Assembly: GCF_030915505.1 (NCBI RefSeq)
Contig: NZ_CP133265.1
Span: 2,942,001-3,006,000 of the forward strand
Direction of reading: 5' to 3'
Length of the DNA: 64,000 bases
Source of the DNA: Neobacillus sp. OS1-2
GTDB taxonomy: Bacteria > Bacillota > Bacilli > Bacillales > Cytobacillaceae
The notes below the pieces were generated by a model. That model searched no databases. It had not been told where the DNA came from and worked only from the letters and a program-made list of their open reading frames with translations. Shown here one piece after another: positions 51,166-58,790 of this stretch (its first letter is position 1; every line of letters begins with the position of its first letter). Made by a program: the position numbers and the translations under genes.

Positions 51166-52098
51166 ATGGGGAAAAGGAAAATGGGCTTGCTCATAATGGC
51201 ATATGGCTCTCCAGATAAAGAAGCTGATTTAGAACGATATTATACAGATATACGACACGGACAAAAGCCATCAGCAGAACTGATAGCGGATTTAAAAAGT
51301 CGGTACGATGCAATTGGCAGAATTTCTCCGCTTATGAAAATAACGAGTGAGCAAGCTATAAAACTTGAAAAACACCTAAATGATATACAGGATCAAATTG
51401 AATTTAAGATGTATCTAGGGTTAAAACACATAGAACCGTTTATAGAGGATGCCGTAAAAAAGATGCATGAAGATGGAATTGATGAAGCTGTAAGTTTAGT
51501 CCTTGCTCCACACTTTTCAACCTTTAGTGTGAAAACGTATAACGAAAGGGCAAGAGAAGAAGCAAGAAAAATTGGTGGGCCTAACATTATCACTATCGAT
51601 AGCTGGTATAAAGAGCCTAAATTTATTTCGTACTGGAGTAAAATGATTAAACAAGTTTATAACCAAATGCCTGCAGAAGAAAAGTCAAATTCGATGCTTA
51701 TTTTCTCAGCACATAGCTTACCGGAGAAAATTCTCCAATTTCATGATCCTTATCCTGATCAACTGCAGGAAACAGCAGACTTAATTGCAGCAAGTGCTGG
51801 TATTCCGAGATATACTGTTGGTTGGCAGAGTGCTGGGAAAACACCGGAACCATGGCTGGGTCCTGATGTGCAGGATTTAACAAGAGAATTGTTCAAAGAA
51901 CATCAATATAAGGCATTTGTATATGCACCTGTTGGGTTTGTTTGTAATCATCTTGAGGTACTTTATGATAATGATATTGAATGCAAAACAGTAACAGATG
52001 ATTTGGGAACAGCCTATTATCGCCCTGAAATGCCTAATGCAAATGATGAATTTATTGATGTCATGTCAACGGTCATACTTAAAAAATTGGCAGAGTAA
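51166..52098 (+). CDS. hemH: Ferrochelatase (coproporphyrin type), stand-alone
   Basis: A 310-residue ferrochelatase, the same length as B. subtilis HemH/CpfC. The metal-inserting His is in [13 protein letters not shown], with further motifs [42 protein letters not shown] and [12 protein letters not shown] (Glu). Gram-positive enzymes insert iron into coproporphyrin III. The frame opens at 51151; ATG 51166 follows GAGGTGCGAAAGA. It is not next to hemE or hemY, which flank hemH in B. subtilis, so it may be a second copy on accessory DNA. Confidence 0.92.
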   Translation: MGKRKMGLLIMAYGSPDKEADLERYYTDIRHGQKPSAELIADLKSRYDAIGRISPLMKITSEQAIKLEKHLNDIQDQIEFKMYLGLKHIEPFIEDAVKKMHEDGIDEAVSLVLAPHFSTFSVKTYNERAREEARKIGGPNIITIDSWYKEPKFISYWSKMIKQVYNQMPAEEKSNSMLIFSAHSLPEKILQFHDPYPDQLQETADLIAASAGIPRYTVGWQSAGKTPEPWLGPDVQDLTRELFKEHQYKAFVYAPVGFVCNHLEVLYDNDIECKTVTDDLGTAYYRPEMPNANDEFIDVMSTVILKKLAE

Positions 52099-52261
52099 CT
52101 TTGGGAAAGAAGATGACCTCTGTAGCACTGGAATCATTTGAATGATAGAAAAAGAAAATAGCAAAGGTTAACGACTTTTATTATGTATATGGATGTTTTG
52201 CCGAATAAATGATAGTAAAGGTAACTTACGCATGACAACATCTAAGTAGGAGGATGGAAAA

Positions 52262-52579
52262 TTGGAAAACTATGAAATTTCAATGTTTAGGAAAACTAGG
52301 GATAAGGGATTTGCAAAAGTCGACTTTTTTAAGGATGGATTTACAAATGGTTTTCTTTTGAACTTCCTGCCAAAGCAAATGATGCCAGAACATTATCATC
52401 CATCTTCACAGTTATTTTTCCACGTTCTACAAGGTGGAGGAACTTTTATTTCTGATGGAAAACAAACAGAAATAAGAGAAGGCACTATTATTCATGTTCA
52501 TGGAACAGAGAAGATTGGTTTTGTAAATGCAAATGAAGATACGACTATATATGTAATACGTTGTTTAATAGAAGAATAA
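52262..52579 (+). CDS. Small cupin-domain protein
   Basis: A 105-residue single-domain cupin: motif 1 HYHPSSQLFFHVLQGGGTF and motif 2 around GTIIHVHGTEKIGF provide the metal ligands. Such proteins are isomerases, dioxygenases or sensors; the substrate is unknown. The start is TTG, nine bases after AGGAGG. It is followed 60 bases later by the YusI-like gene. Confidence 0.82.
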   Translation: MENYEISMFRKTRDKGFAKVDFFKDGFTNGFLLNFLPKQMMPEHYHPSSQLFFHVLQGGGTFISDGKQTEIREGTIIHVHGTEKIGFVNANEDTTIYVIRCLIEE

Positions 52580-52639
52580 CGTTGGAGTTATTCCTTTTTA
52601 TCCATTTTTATTTTTAAGAAACAAGGTAGGGGGTATAAA

Positions 52640-53008
52640 ATGAGATTAACTTTATACTGGCATCCACAATGCCAAACCTGTAGAAAAACAAAGAAATGGT
52701 TAGATGAACATCAAGTGCCGTATGAGCTATTTCATATAGGTAAAACGCCTCCATCTCGGGATGAATTACAAGGAATGTATGAAAAGAGTGGGTTGGAATT
52801 AAAGAATTTTATTAGTACCAGTACGAAAAAGTACCGTGAATTGGGAATAAGGGATAAAATAAAGGTAACGACGGATAAAGAATTACTAGATTTATTGGCA
52901 TCTGATGGAATGTTACTAAAAAAACCTATATTGACAGATGGAGAAAAAGTCATTATTGGATTTAAAGAAGAAGAACTAGAGAAATATACAACAAATTCCA
53001 AAATATAA
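52640..53008 (+). CDS. yusI: Spx/ArsC-family thioredoxin-fold protein (YusI-like)
   Basis: A 122-residue ArsC/Spx family protein. YWHPQCQTCRKTKKWLDEH contains a CxxC pair; STSTKKYRELGIRDKIK and ASDGMLLKKPILTDGEKVIIGFKE are typical. It is closer to B. subtilis YusI than to Spx or MgsR, lacking the RNA-polymerase-contacting features as far as I can judge. Likely a thiol-disulphide or glutaredoxin-like reductase. AGGTAGGGGGTATAAA precedes the ATG. Confidence 0.85.
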   Translation: MRLTLYWHPQCQTCRKTKKWLDEHQVPYELFHIGKTPPSRDELQGMYEKSGLELKNFISTSTKKYRELGIRDKIKVTTDKELLDLLASDGMLLKKPILTDGEKVIIGFKEEELEKYTTNSKI

Positions 53009-53151
53009 AAGCGTTTCACCGGAAGAAATACTCCAGAACAAACGGGTGCATAAAAGGTCTAAAATGGGGGTTCTGTAGGAAAACTTTATTTTCACTTGAA
53101 CGGTGGAATGCGGGGGATTTCGGAAGGGTTTATTTTGGTGTACAAGTATAA

Positions 53152-53206
53152 AGAAAGAAGAACGAAATCTTGGTGTTGGAATTCGTACTTCTTTCTTTGC
53201 GTATTA
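53152..53206. terminator. Long A/G-rich hairpin between yusI-like and VanZ genes
   Basis: AAAGAAAGAAGAACGAA pairs with TTCGTACTTCTTTCTTT around an 18-base loop. It lies between convergent genes and may terminate either; the 277-base gap holds nothing else I can support. Confidence 0.55.
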
Positions 53207-53285
53207 AAAAGGAAGATTAACACATCAGTAATGTAAAACAGGAGTTGAAATAGAAAGCTAACTCAAAGTGCGAATTGAATGTATT

Positions 53286-53837
53286 TCAAAGAAATAACTT
53301 GATCGTATTGTTAAATATCCACGCTATGAGGAACATTATTATAGATAACCCAACAATGGTCAATCCCATAGTAATGAGTTTCGTTCCTAAAGTATTCATT
53401 TGTTTGCTAAATTTGTATGAATAAAAACCAATTGTTGCACCCATTGTATTTACAATAATATCCGTTACATCAAAGCTTCCTAAATAAGTCACCATTTGAA
53501 CAATTTCCATGCATAGAATAAAAGGCACAAATATCATAACAAACTTTAGGTATGTATTAATATGCTTTTTAAATACCATCGGGACAAGTAGCCCAAATGG
53601 AATAAATGCTAATAGGTTGCCAAGAGCAAATATCCATAGTTTTAAAATATCTATAGAAAAGTGTTTAGGCAGCCACAAAGGAATCGAATCAGGTATTAAC
53701 CAATACCGATATTCATGATGAATCATGGTGAGTTGCGGACGACCAAATCCGAAAAACATAAAGTATACCAATATGGAGAAATAAATGCCTAAGAGTATAA
53801 ATAGATACATTTTTCTATCTCTTTTGGATTGTATCAA
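53286..53837 (-). CDS. VanZ-family membrane protein
   Basis: A 183-residue protein with five membrane helices of the VanZ family (LGNLLAFIPFGLLVPM, CMEIVQMVTYLGSFDVTDIIVNTMGATIGF). VanZ homologues confer low-level teicoplanin resistance in some hosts; most are of unknown function. No van genes nearby. Confidence 0.88.
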   Translation of the reverse strand: MIQSKRDRKMYLFILLGIYFSILVYFMFFGFGRPQLTMIHHEYRYWLIPDSIPLWLPKHFSIDILKLWIFALGNLLAFIPFGLLVPMVFKKHINTYLKFVMIFVPFILCMEIVQMVTYLGSFDVTDIIVNTMGATIGFYSYKFSKQMNTLGTKLITMGLTIVGLSIIMFLIAWIFNNTIKLFL

Positions 53838-54116
53838 CTAAAATCACTTCCTTAGTCTGCAAATGCAAATTTTTCGAGAGGCACGTTATATAAAAATAAA
53901 TGACACAAATTATACTTATTATACAATATCTGTATTTGCTAGGATACGTTAGCATATAATCTAACGTTCAGAATGAAATTTTGGGAAAGGTTAGGTTCTA
54001 CTATCGTTGGACTTAACCAATCACTTAAACCTACCAGCTCTCATGTGTTGCCACATACACTCCACGCGTGTAGAGTGCTGTGCGTTGATAAAATTAAAAG
54101 AATTAATAATCAAAAA
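53838..54116. other. Intergenic stretch containing a palindromic repeat
   Basis: No gene seen. At 54047-54085, CACATACACTCCACGCGTGT and the bases after it form a dyad (CACTCCAC/GTAGAGTG) that recurs at 56767-56812. Confidence 0.5.
54047..54088. repeat. Palindromic element, copy 1
   Basis: CCACATACACTCCACGCGTG followed by TAGAGTGCTGTGCGTTG. It matches 56767-56812 at most positions and is self-complementary around CACTC...GAGTG. Confidence 0.6.
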
Positions 54117-54470
54117 CTATGGGGATGGGACTGTTGGTTCTCTCAAACGGTAATCAACATCAACGGTTCCGTCTCTATGTAATTCTATTTTATCTATTAA
54201 CCTATGAAGCACTTCAGGGGTTAGGTTATTGTGTTTTATAAATTTATCCAAGCCTTTTTTTAAAAATCTATTATTTATTTTTCAATCGATTGGTACCCGA
54301 ATATTCTATTTAGGTCGTGCTTCACTGTTCCTTCTATATGGCTTCGCTCACACACTGATCACTACTAGCCTTTATCCCATGTTTATAATAATTACCACAT
54401 ACATACCCTTTTCGAATTTTTTTGAAATGCATTGCTCTACCGCAATCTTCCAACCATTAGTGTCAAAATT
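54117..54470 (-). pseudogene. Decayed large serine recombinase (copy 2, C-terminal part)
   Basis: Two minus-strand segments in different frames. From about 54458 to 54334: EDCGRAMHFKKIRKGYVCG then NYYKHGIKASSDQ, the zinc-ribbon segment of large serine recombinases with one Cys changed. From about 54255 to 54117: KFIKHNNLTPEVLHRLIDKI then ELHRDGTVDVDYRLREP, the C-terminal segment. Catalytic and recombinase domains are absent and several frameshifts separate the pieces. Residues differ from copy 1, so this is a second element. Confidence 0.75.
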
Positions 54471-54802
54471 AGTGGAAAAGTAAATTGAAGTCTCGCCGTT
54501 TGTAAAGTTTTGTTTACTAGAAATTTGTTTATATGTGGATTTATTTTAAAAATAGTTATAGAATATTTACTATATTAACTGTGTTAAGCAGGATGCAGCA
54601 AAGCTAACTCATATTAAAGAATCATGTAATTGAGTTTTCATATATGCAAAAGAAAGCAGTGAATATTAAGGAAACTTGCAACGGTAGGCATAGCGAAGCA
54701 GCAGCTAACAAATGTTAGTATTGTTATATCATCCGTTATCACGATCATGCTGAGTCAAAAAGCTAAAAAAGAAAGTCACTAACTAAGGGAGAAGTGAACA
54801 GT
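54471..54802. other. Intergenic stretch, possible gene remnant
   Basis: No intact gene. From 54677 to 54781 a frame reads LATVGIAKQQLTNVSIVISS then VITIMLSQKAKKESH and a stop, with no start codon. It looks like the C-terminal helix of a membrane protein, but this is weak. Confidence 0.35.
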
Positions 54803-55795
54803 ATGAAATCATCTGCTCTAACTTTTGGAATATATCCACTAAGCGTTGCGGGAACACCCTTCGGTTTGGCTCAAGGCGAAGAGGATAATTATGAAAAGAT
54901 TCAAATGGCACTCCAAGATCTTAAAGGTGATGCAAAGCATTTATTTTCAAGAACCTATCTCATCTATACAAAAAAATGGGAAACAAAAATGTTATCGCGA
55001 GCAGACCAGTATCTACATGCTGGGTTATTGGGAGACTTGACCGTTGGTTGCGGGGATTGGACGGATCAGCAGGAAACTGGAATAGAACTTCACAGTTGGC
55101 TAGAGTTTATTCGAAAGGTGATTCATAAATATGGCTCTCATTTGGCTTCCCTTCAAATAACGAATGAACCTAATCTGTCATTTATGGAAGGTTCGAAACC
55201 GTATATTATGCAAGCCCTTGTGGAAGGTGTCATTACAGCAAAGCAAGAAGCAAGGAAGCTCAATCTGCCATTAAAGATTGGATTCGGATCGGTACCGGAA
55301 AGCCAAGCTTCAGTTCCAGACTTTTGGGAGAACCTGGCGAAAATGGGAGATCGGTTATTCTTTGATTCTGTCGATTTTGTGGGTCATAACTTTTATGTAG
55401 ATGTATTTGATGAACAACCGATAGATTTAGGAGATATACCAACTTGTGTTGAACAAACACTTCGCAATCTAAGGGAAGTACATCTTAGTTCTGCCGGGAT
55501 CCCTGCTTCTGTCCCTATCCGAGTAACGGAAAATGGATGGCCAACCGGGAAGAATCCCATGACAGACCGTGAAAGATCTTATGAAAACCAATCGGAAGTT
55601 CTTGAGATGATAATCCGAACAATTTATCATTTACGTAAGGAACTTAATATATCACATTATGAGCTTTTCGGACTGCGAGATGCAGATAGCACAAAAGAGG
55701 ACCTATTTCATCAATATGGAATTTTGCGGGATGATTATACTCCTAAGCCTGCTTATTATACAGTCAAAAAGTTAATACAAGAGCTGGGGGAATGA
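54803..55795 (+). CDS. Glycoside-hydrolase-like TIM-barrel protein
   Basis: A 330-residue cytoplasmic protein with clan GH-A features: candidate acid/base Glu in QITNEPNLSF (about residue 116) and candidate nucleophile in RVTENGWPTG (about 245). FVGHNFYVDVF and a C-terminal YTPKPAYYTVKKL are typical of (beta/alpha)8 endoglycanase relatives. It has no signal peptide, so an extracellular polymer substrate is unlikely. The exact GH family is not clear. GTG 54794 is too close to GGGAG (54787-54791); ATG 54803 is preferred. Confidence 0.75.
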   Translation: MKSSALTFGIYPLSVAGTPFGLAQGEEDNYEKIQMALQDLKGDAKHLFSRTYLIYTKKWETKMLSRADQYLHAGLLGDLTVGCGDWTDQQETGIELHSWLEFIRKVIHKYGSHLASLQITNEPNLSFMEGSKPYIMQALVEGVITAKQEARKLNLPLKIGFGSVPESQASVPDFWENLAKMGDRLFFDSVDFVGHNFYVDVFDEQPIDLGDIPTCVEQTLRNLREVHLSSAGIPASVPIRVTENGWPTGKNPMTDRERSYENQSEVLEMIIRTIYHLRKELNISHYELFGLRDADSTKEDLFHQYGILRDDYTPKPAYYTVKKLIQELGE

Positions 55796-56044
55796 AAAGT
55801 AAATAAAAATGTTTTAGTGCTGTACAAGTTTAAATGATTTTCATAAGATGAATCATCCACAAACAGTCCATATGGACAGTTAACAGATTAGAAAGAAGCG
55901 CCATTTTGAGAAATAATTGATCAAAATGGCGTTTTTTATCATGCCATAAATGATTGTGAAAAATGCGTAGTTTGTTAACGAACCTTAACCAAGCAACTGA
56001 TTTTAAAAACTTTTATCAATGTTACTACCACCAAATAATAATAT
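55796..56044. other. Intergenic stretch with a terminator
   Basis: Only the hairpin at 55899-55938 stands out; no coding frame seen. Confidence 0.5.
55899..55938 (+). terminator. Terminator after the GH-like gene
   Basis: Perfect stem CGCCATTTTGA/TCAAAATGGCG with an 11-base loop, followed by TTTTTT. Confidence 0.85.
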
Positions 56045-56130
56045 CGAACACTTTGTGTATTTTTATAGGTGAAATTTAAATAACGCAACACAAATGGTAA
56101 AATATAGATATTAAGAGCCTGTTCTCCAGA
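56045..56130 (+). repeat. Leader repeat, copy 2
   Basis: CGAACACTTTGTGTATTTTT followed by CAACACAAATGGTAAAATAT; homologous to 49277-49360. Here it precedes the membrane-protein gene directly, without a CPBP gene in between. Confidence 0.75.
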
Positions 56131-56250
56131 TGATTTTGCAGTGGGTTATAGGCCTTAATTTGTAACATCACAAATCAAGTACCAATGTTATTAAATGCTA
56201 TAACAATTAAGGTTTATAATATGATATTCGGATGTTGGTGAGGTGTTGAA

Positions 56251-56664
56251 ATGAAAAAAATGGTAATGGTATTTTTTAATATTGCTTGTATTATTAGTTG
56301 CATGGTTGGAATATTGCATTTTTTTGCACCGTATTCTTTTAAATGGTATTCTTATATACCAGATGCTCCGATTGAGATATATCATTCAATTAACTACATA
56401 AATTTTTGCTTTTCCCTTTTGTTAGCCGGATTTAGTTTGCTGTTTTTATTAGTGCAAAGAAAATTATTTGATGGTTCAAAGGAATTAAAAATATTTTATG
56501 CGTTCTTTACCCTTATATGGTTTCTAAGAATAATCATACAGCTTATTTGGCCATGGCCATCAAGTTTACAACTATGGTTAGTCGTTGCTTTTAGCATGGA
56601 GTTCATATTTACTCTGATTCCTATGATTTACCTCCTAAAAAGATATCAAAATATGAATAGGTAG
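56251..56664 (+). CDS. Four-helix membrane protein, paralogue B
   Basis: A 137-residue paralogue of the protein at 50342-50752, sharing SYIPDAPIEIY, SINYINFCFS and LIWPWPSSLQLWL. Substitutions are mostly conservative (I/M/V/L), which indicates selection on the protein. The last eight residues diverge. GGTGAGGTGTTGAA precedes the ATG, as in paralogue A. Function unknown. Confidence 0.8.
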   Translation: MKKMVMVFFNIACIISCMVGILHFFAPYSFKWYSYIPDAPIEIYHSINYINFCFSLLLAGFSLLFLLVQRKLFDGSKELKIFYAFFTLIWFLRIIIQLIWPWPSSLQLWLVVAFSMEFIFTLIPMIYLLKRYQNMNR

Positions 56665-56697
56665 AATTAAAATAATATAGTTTTACATTATTAATAA

Positions 56698-56748
56698 ATC
56701 AAGGCGCCCTCTGTTCTAATTCCGTAGAGTTCCTTGATTGTTTTTATT
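56698..56748 (+). terminator. Terminator after paralogue B
   Basis: AATCAAGG/CCTTGATT stem with a long loop, then GTTTTTATT; the counterpart of the terminator at 50788. Confidence 0.65.
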
Positions 56749-56766
56749 ATTCACCTTTTAATTCTG

Positions 56767-56812
56767 TGGAGTAACAGGCACATACACCCCACATATGTGG
56801 AGTGTGTTGTGC
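56767..56812. repeat. Palindromic element, copy 2
   Basis: GGCACATACACCCCACATAT followed by GTGGAGTGTGTTGTGC. The centre CCCCACATATGTGGAG is a near-perfect palindrome. Related to 54047-54088. Confidence 0.6.
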
Positions 56813-56937
56813 AACTTATTCTTGTAAAGTAAAGGATAATGTAATTATTTTTCTTCATTTGTTAATGACAAATGAAGAAAAGCAATTATACTGTAGGTTG
56901 TTAATTATGTTCTTTTAAAAAAGGGGCCACCACAAGT

Positions 56938-57777
56938 ATGCAAAACAATAAATTAATAGTCATCATGCCTTATTTTTTGATGATACCTTCTATTATTATA
57001 GGGATACTGGCAATGATATCATATGGTGTAGACTCAAGTATTTGGATTCAAAATATAATCGTTTGGATTTTCGGAACCATTTTGGGGTGTGCTTTTTTAA
57101 TCAGAAACAAGAAAAGTTATTTACACCAAGATAATTTTAGTTTGACTATTATTATTTTGCTTTTATTAGTTTTACCATTTTTGTTTGATGGATTAGATGG
57201 TGTTCATCGTTGGGTATCGTTGGGACCAATAAGATTTAATGTAGCGGTGATTTTCTTGCCTTTACTAATTATTCAACTTTGGCGTTTATCATTAAAACGT
57301 CCCATATTTTATACAGTAGGACTGACCTACATCGCATTAATCACATTGCTACTCCATCCAGATGCAAGTCAAGTAACTGCTTTTGCATGTGCTACTGTTG
57401 TTATGATCTGGAAAAATATTACTACTCCTATGCTAAAGATACTTCATCTAGCACTTACAGCTATTATTGTTATCCTATCATGGCTCTTCCTTGATGATCT
57501 AGCTCCGGTTCCTTTCGTAGAACAAATTATCTTTTTAGTTGCAGATATGGGGACTATCTGGCTAATTCTGGGTGTCATATCTCTTATATTATTATTGCTT
57601 CCCTTCTTTTTAGGGGGAAAGAAAAATGTTCTATCTTTATCACTAGGAGCTTATTATCTAATGATGATCATTGCAACTTTCTTTGGGAATTTTCCAATGC
57701 CAATCATGGGATATGGAGTATCACCAATTATTGGTTATTCAATCGCCATCACGTTACTTAACAAAGTTAATAGGTAA
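56938..57777 (+). CDS. SEDS (FtsW/RodA)-like short membrane protein
   Basis: A 279-residue protein with about eight to nine membrane helices. GVHRWVSLGPIRFN (around residue 83) resembles the FtsW/RodA signature in which RWI.LG follows a Gly; GYGVSPIIGYSI near the end recalls the last SEDS helix. It is much shorter than FtsW (about 400 residues) and lacks the long extracytoplasmic loop, so transglycosylase activity is doubtful. No partner penicillin-binding protein nearby. The function is unknown. Confidence 0.65.
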   Translation: MQNNKLIVIMPYFLMIPSIIIGILAMISYGVDSSIWIQNIIVWIFGTILGCAFLIRNKKSYLHQDNFSLTIIILLLLVLPFLFDGLDGVHRWVSLGPIRFNVAVIFLPLLIIQLWRLSLKRPIFYTVGLTYIALITLLLHPDASQVTAFACATVVMIWKNITTPMLKILHLALTAIIVILSWLFLDDLAPVPFVEQIIFLVADMGTIWLILGVISLILLLLPFFLGGKKNVLSLSLGAYYLMMIIATFFGNFPMPIMGYGVSPIIGYSIAITLLNKVNR

Positions 57778-57787
57778 AAACATTTAA

Positions 57788-57818
57788 CATTCCCAGTCTT
57801 AGGACTGGGGTTTAGTCT
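57788..57818 (+). terminator. Hairpin after the SEDS-like gene
   Basis: Perfect 7-bp stem CCCAGTC/GACTGGG with a TTAG loop, followed by GTTTAGTCTTT. Confidence 0.65.
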
Positions 57819-57962
57819 TTAATGGGTGTTTACACTACAGGAGTGAGAATTTCAAGCATGTGTGACAAGTAGCTGAGCATTATATGGTTTTGTATGATAT
57901 TTCCTTTGAATCAATTATAATAACATTCGAAGAGATCCTTTAATGAAAGTGGAGGTAATTAG

Positions 57963-58712
57963 ATGAATATAAAATTTGATCCAAATAACGCAGTTATTAA
58001 ACTTTGTATAGGTGGGATGGGATTGGAGGATAGTGGAAATATTGAAGAGGCAATCAAGGTGTTTCAGAAAGCATGGGACGAAGCAACAGACGACTATGAA
58101 CGGTTTATTGCAGCATATCATTTAGCACGTCAACAAACGAGTAGTACAGACAAATTAAAATGGATGGAAACATCTCTACAGTGTGCACAAAAAATAGATG
58201 ATGAAAATGTGAAGAGTGCATACTCAACTTTATATTTAAACATTGCCAAATGTTATGAGGAGTTAGGTGATACTGAGAATGCAAAAAGAAATAATGAGTT
58301 GTCAAATTCATCTCAGGGTGCACCTTCTGATGTAGGACCCTTTTACCATGGGACAAAGGCAGACTTGAAGGTTGGTGATTTATTAATAGCAGGTGGAACT
58401 TCAAATTACGAACCTGGACTTAAAATGAACCATATTTATTTCACTGCTAATGTTAATGGCGCAGGACTTGCAGCTGCTTTAGCAAAAGGAGAAGGAAGAG
58501 AACGAGTTTATATAATAGACCCAACGGGTGAATTTGAAAACGACCCAAATGTTACAGATAAAAAATTTCCTGGTAACTTAACACGTTCTTACCGTTCAAA
58601 AGAACCATTAAAAATTATTGGTGAGGTAACAGATTGGGCGAAACTGACAACTATGGAGCGAGGTAAATGGCAAGAAAATATAGCTAAAAACAAGGGCGAA
58701 ATTATTAACTGA
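57963..58712 (+). CDS. TPR domain fused to rifampin ADP-ribosyltransferase (Arr)
   Basis: A 249-residue fusion. Residues about 1-115 are alpha-helical with TPR-like repeats (DSGNIEEAIKVFQKAWDEA; LNIAKCYEELGDTENAKRNNE). Residues about 124-235 are an Arr domain: GPFYHGTKADLKVGDLL, HIYFTANVNGAGLAAALAKG, RVYIIDPTGEFENDPN and KKFPGNLTRSYRS...PLKIIGEV. Arr enzymes inactivate rifamycins by ADP-ribosylation using NAD; the catalytic His/Tyr/Asp positions look conserved. GTGGAGGTAATTAG precedes the ATG. The N-terminal extension may alter substrate choice or localisation. Confidence 0.88.
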   Translation: MNIKFDPNNAVIKLCIGGMGLEDSGNIEEAIKVFQKAWDEATDDYERFIAAYHLARQQTSSTDKLKWMETSLQCAQKIDDENVKSAYSTLYLNIAKCYEELGDTENAKRNNELSNSSQGAPSDVGPFYHGTKADLKVGDLLIAGGTSNYEPGLKMNHIYFTANVNGAGLAAALAKGEGRERVYIIDPTGEFENDPNVTDKKFPGNLTRSYRSKEPLKIIGEVTDWAKLTTMERGKWQENIAKNKGEIIN

Positions 58713-58747
58713 ACAAAATAGTCTGCCATCACTAGCCAGGTAAAATA

Positions 58748-58784
58748 AAAAGGGGTACCCAAGTAAAATTGGGTACCCCTTAAT
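58748..58784. terminator. Bidirectional terminator between arr-like and abc-f genes
   Basis: Perfect 12-bp stem AAGGGGTACCCA/TGGGTACCCCTT with flanking A and T tracts. Confidence 0.9.
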
Positions 58785-58790
58785 CTTTAT

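Noticed and set aside
53973..54483. Two plus-strand open frames of 69 and 84 codons
   Set aside because: The minus strand of the same region encodes recognisable recombinase fragments, so these are chance frames.
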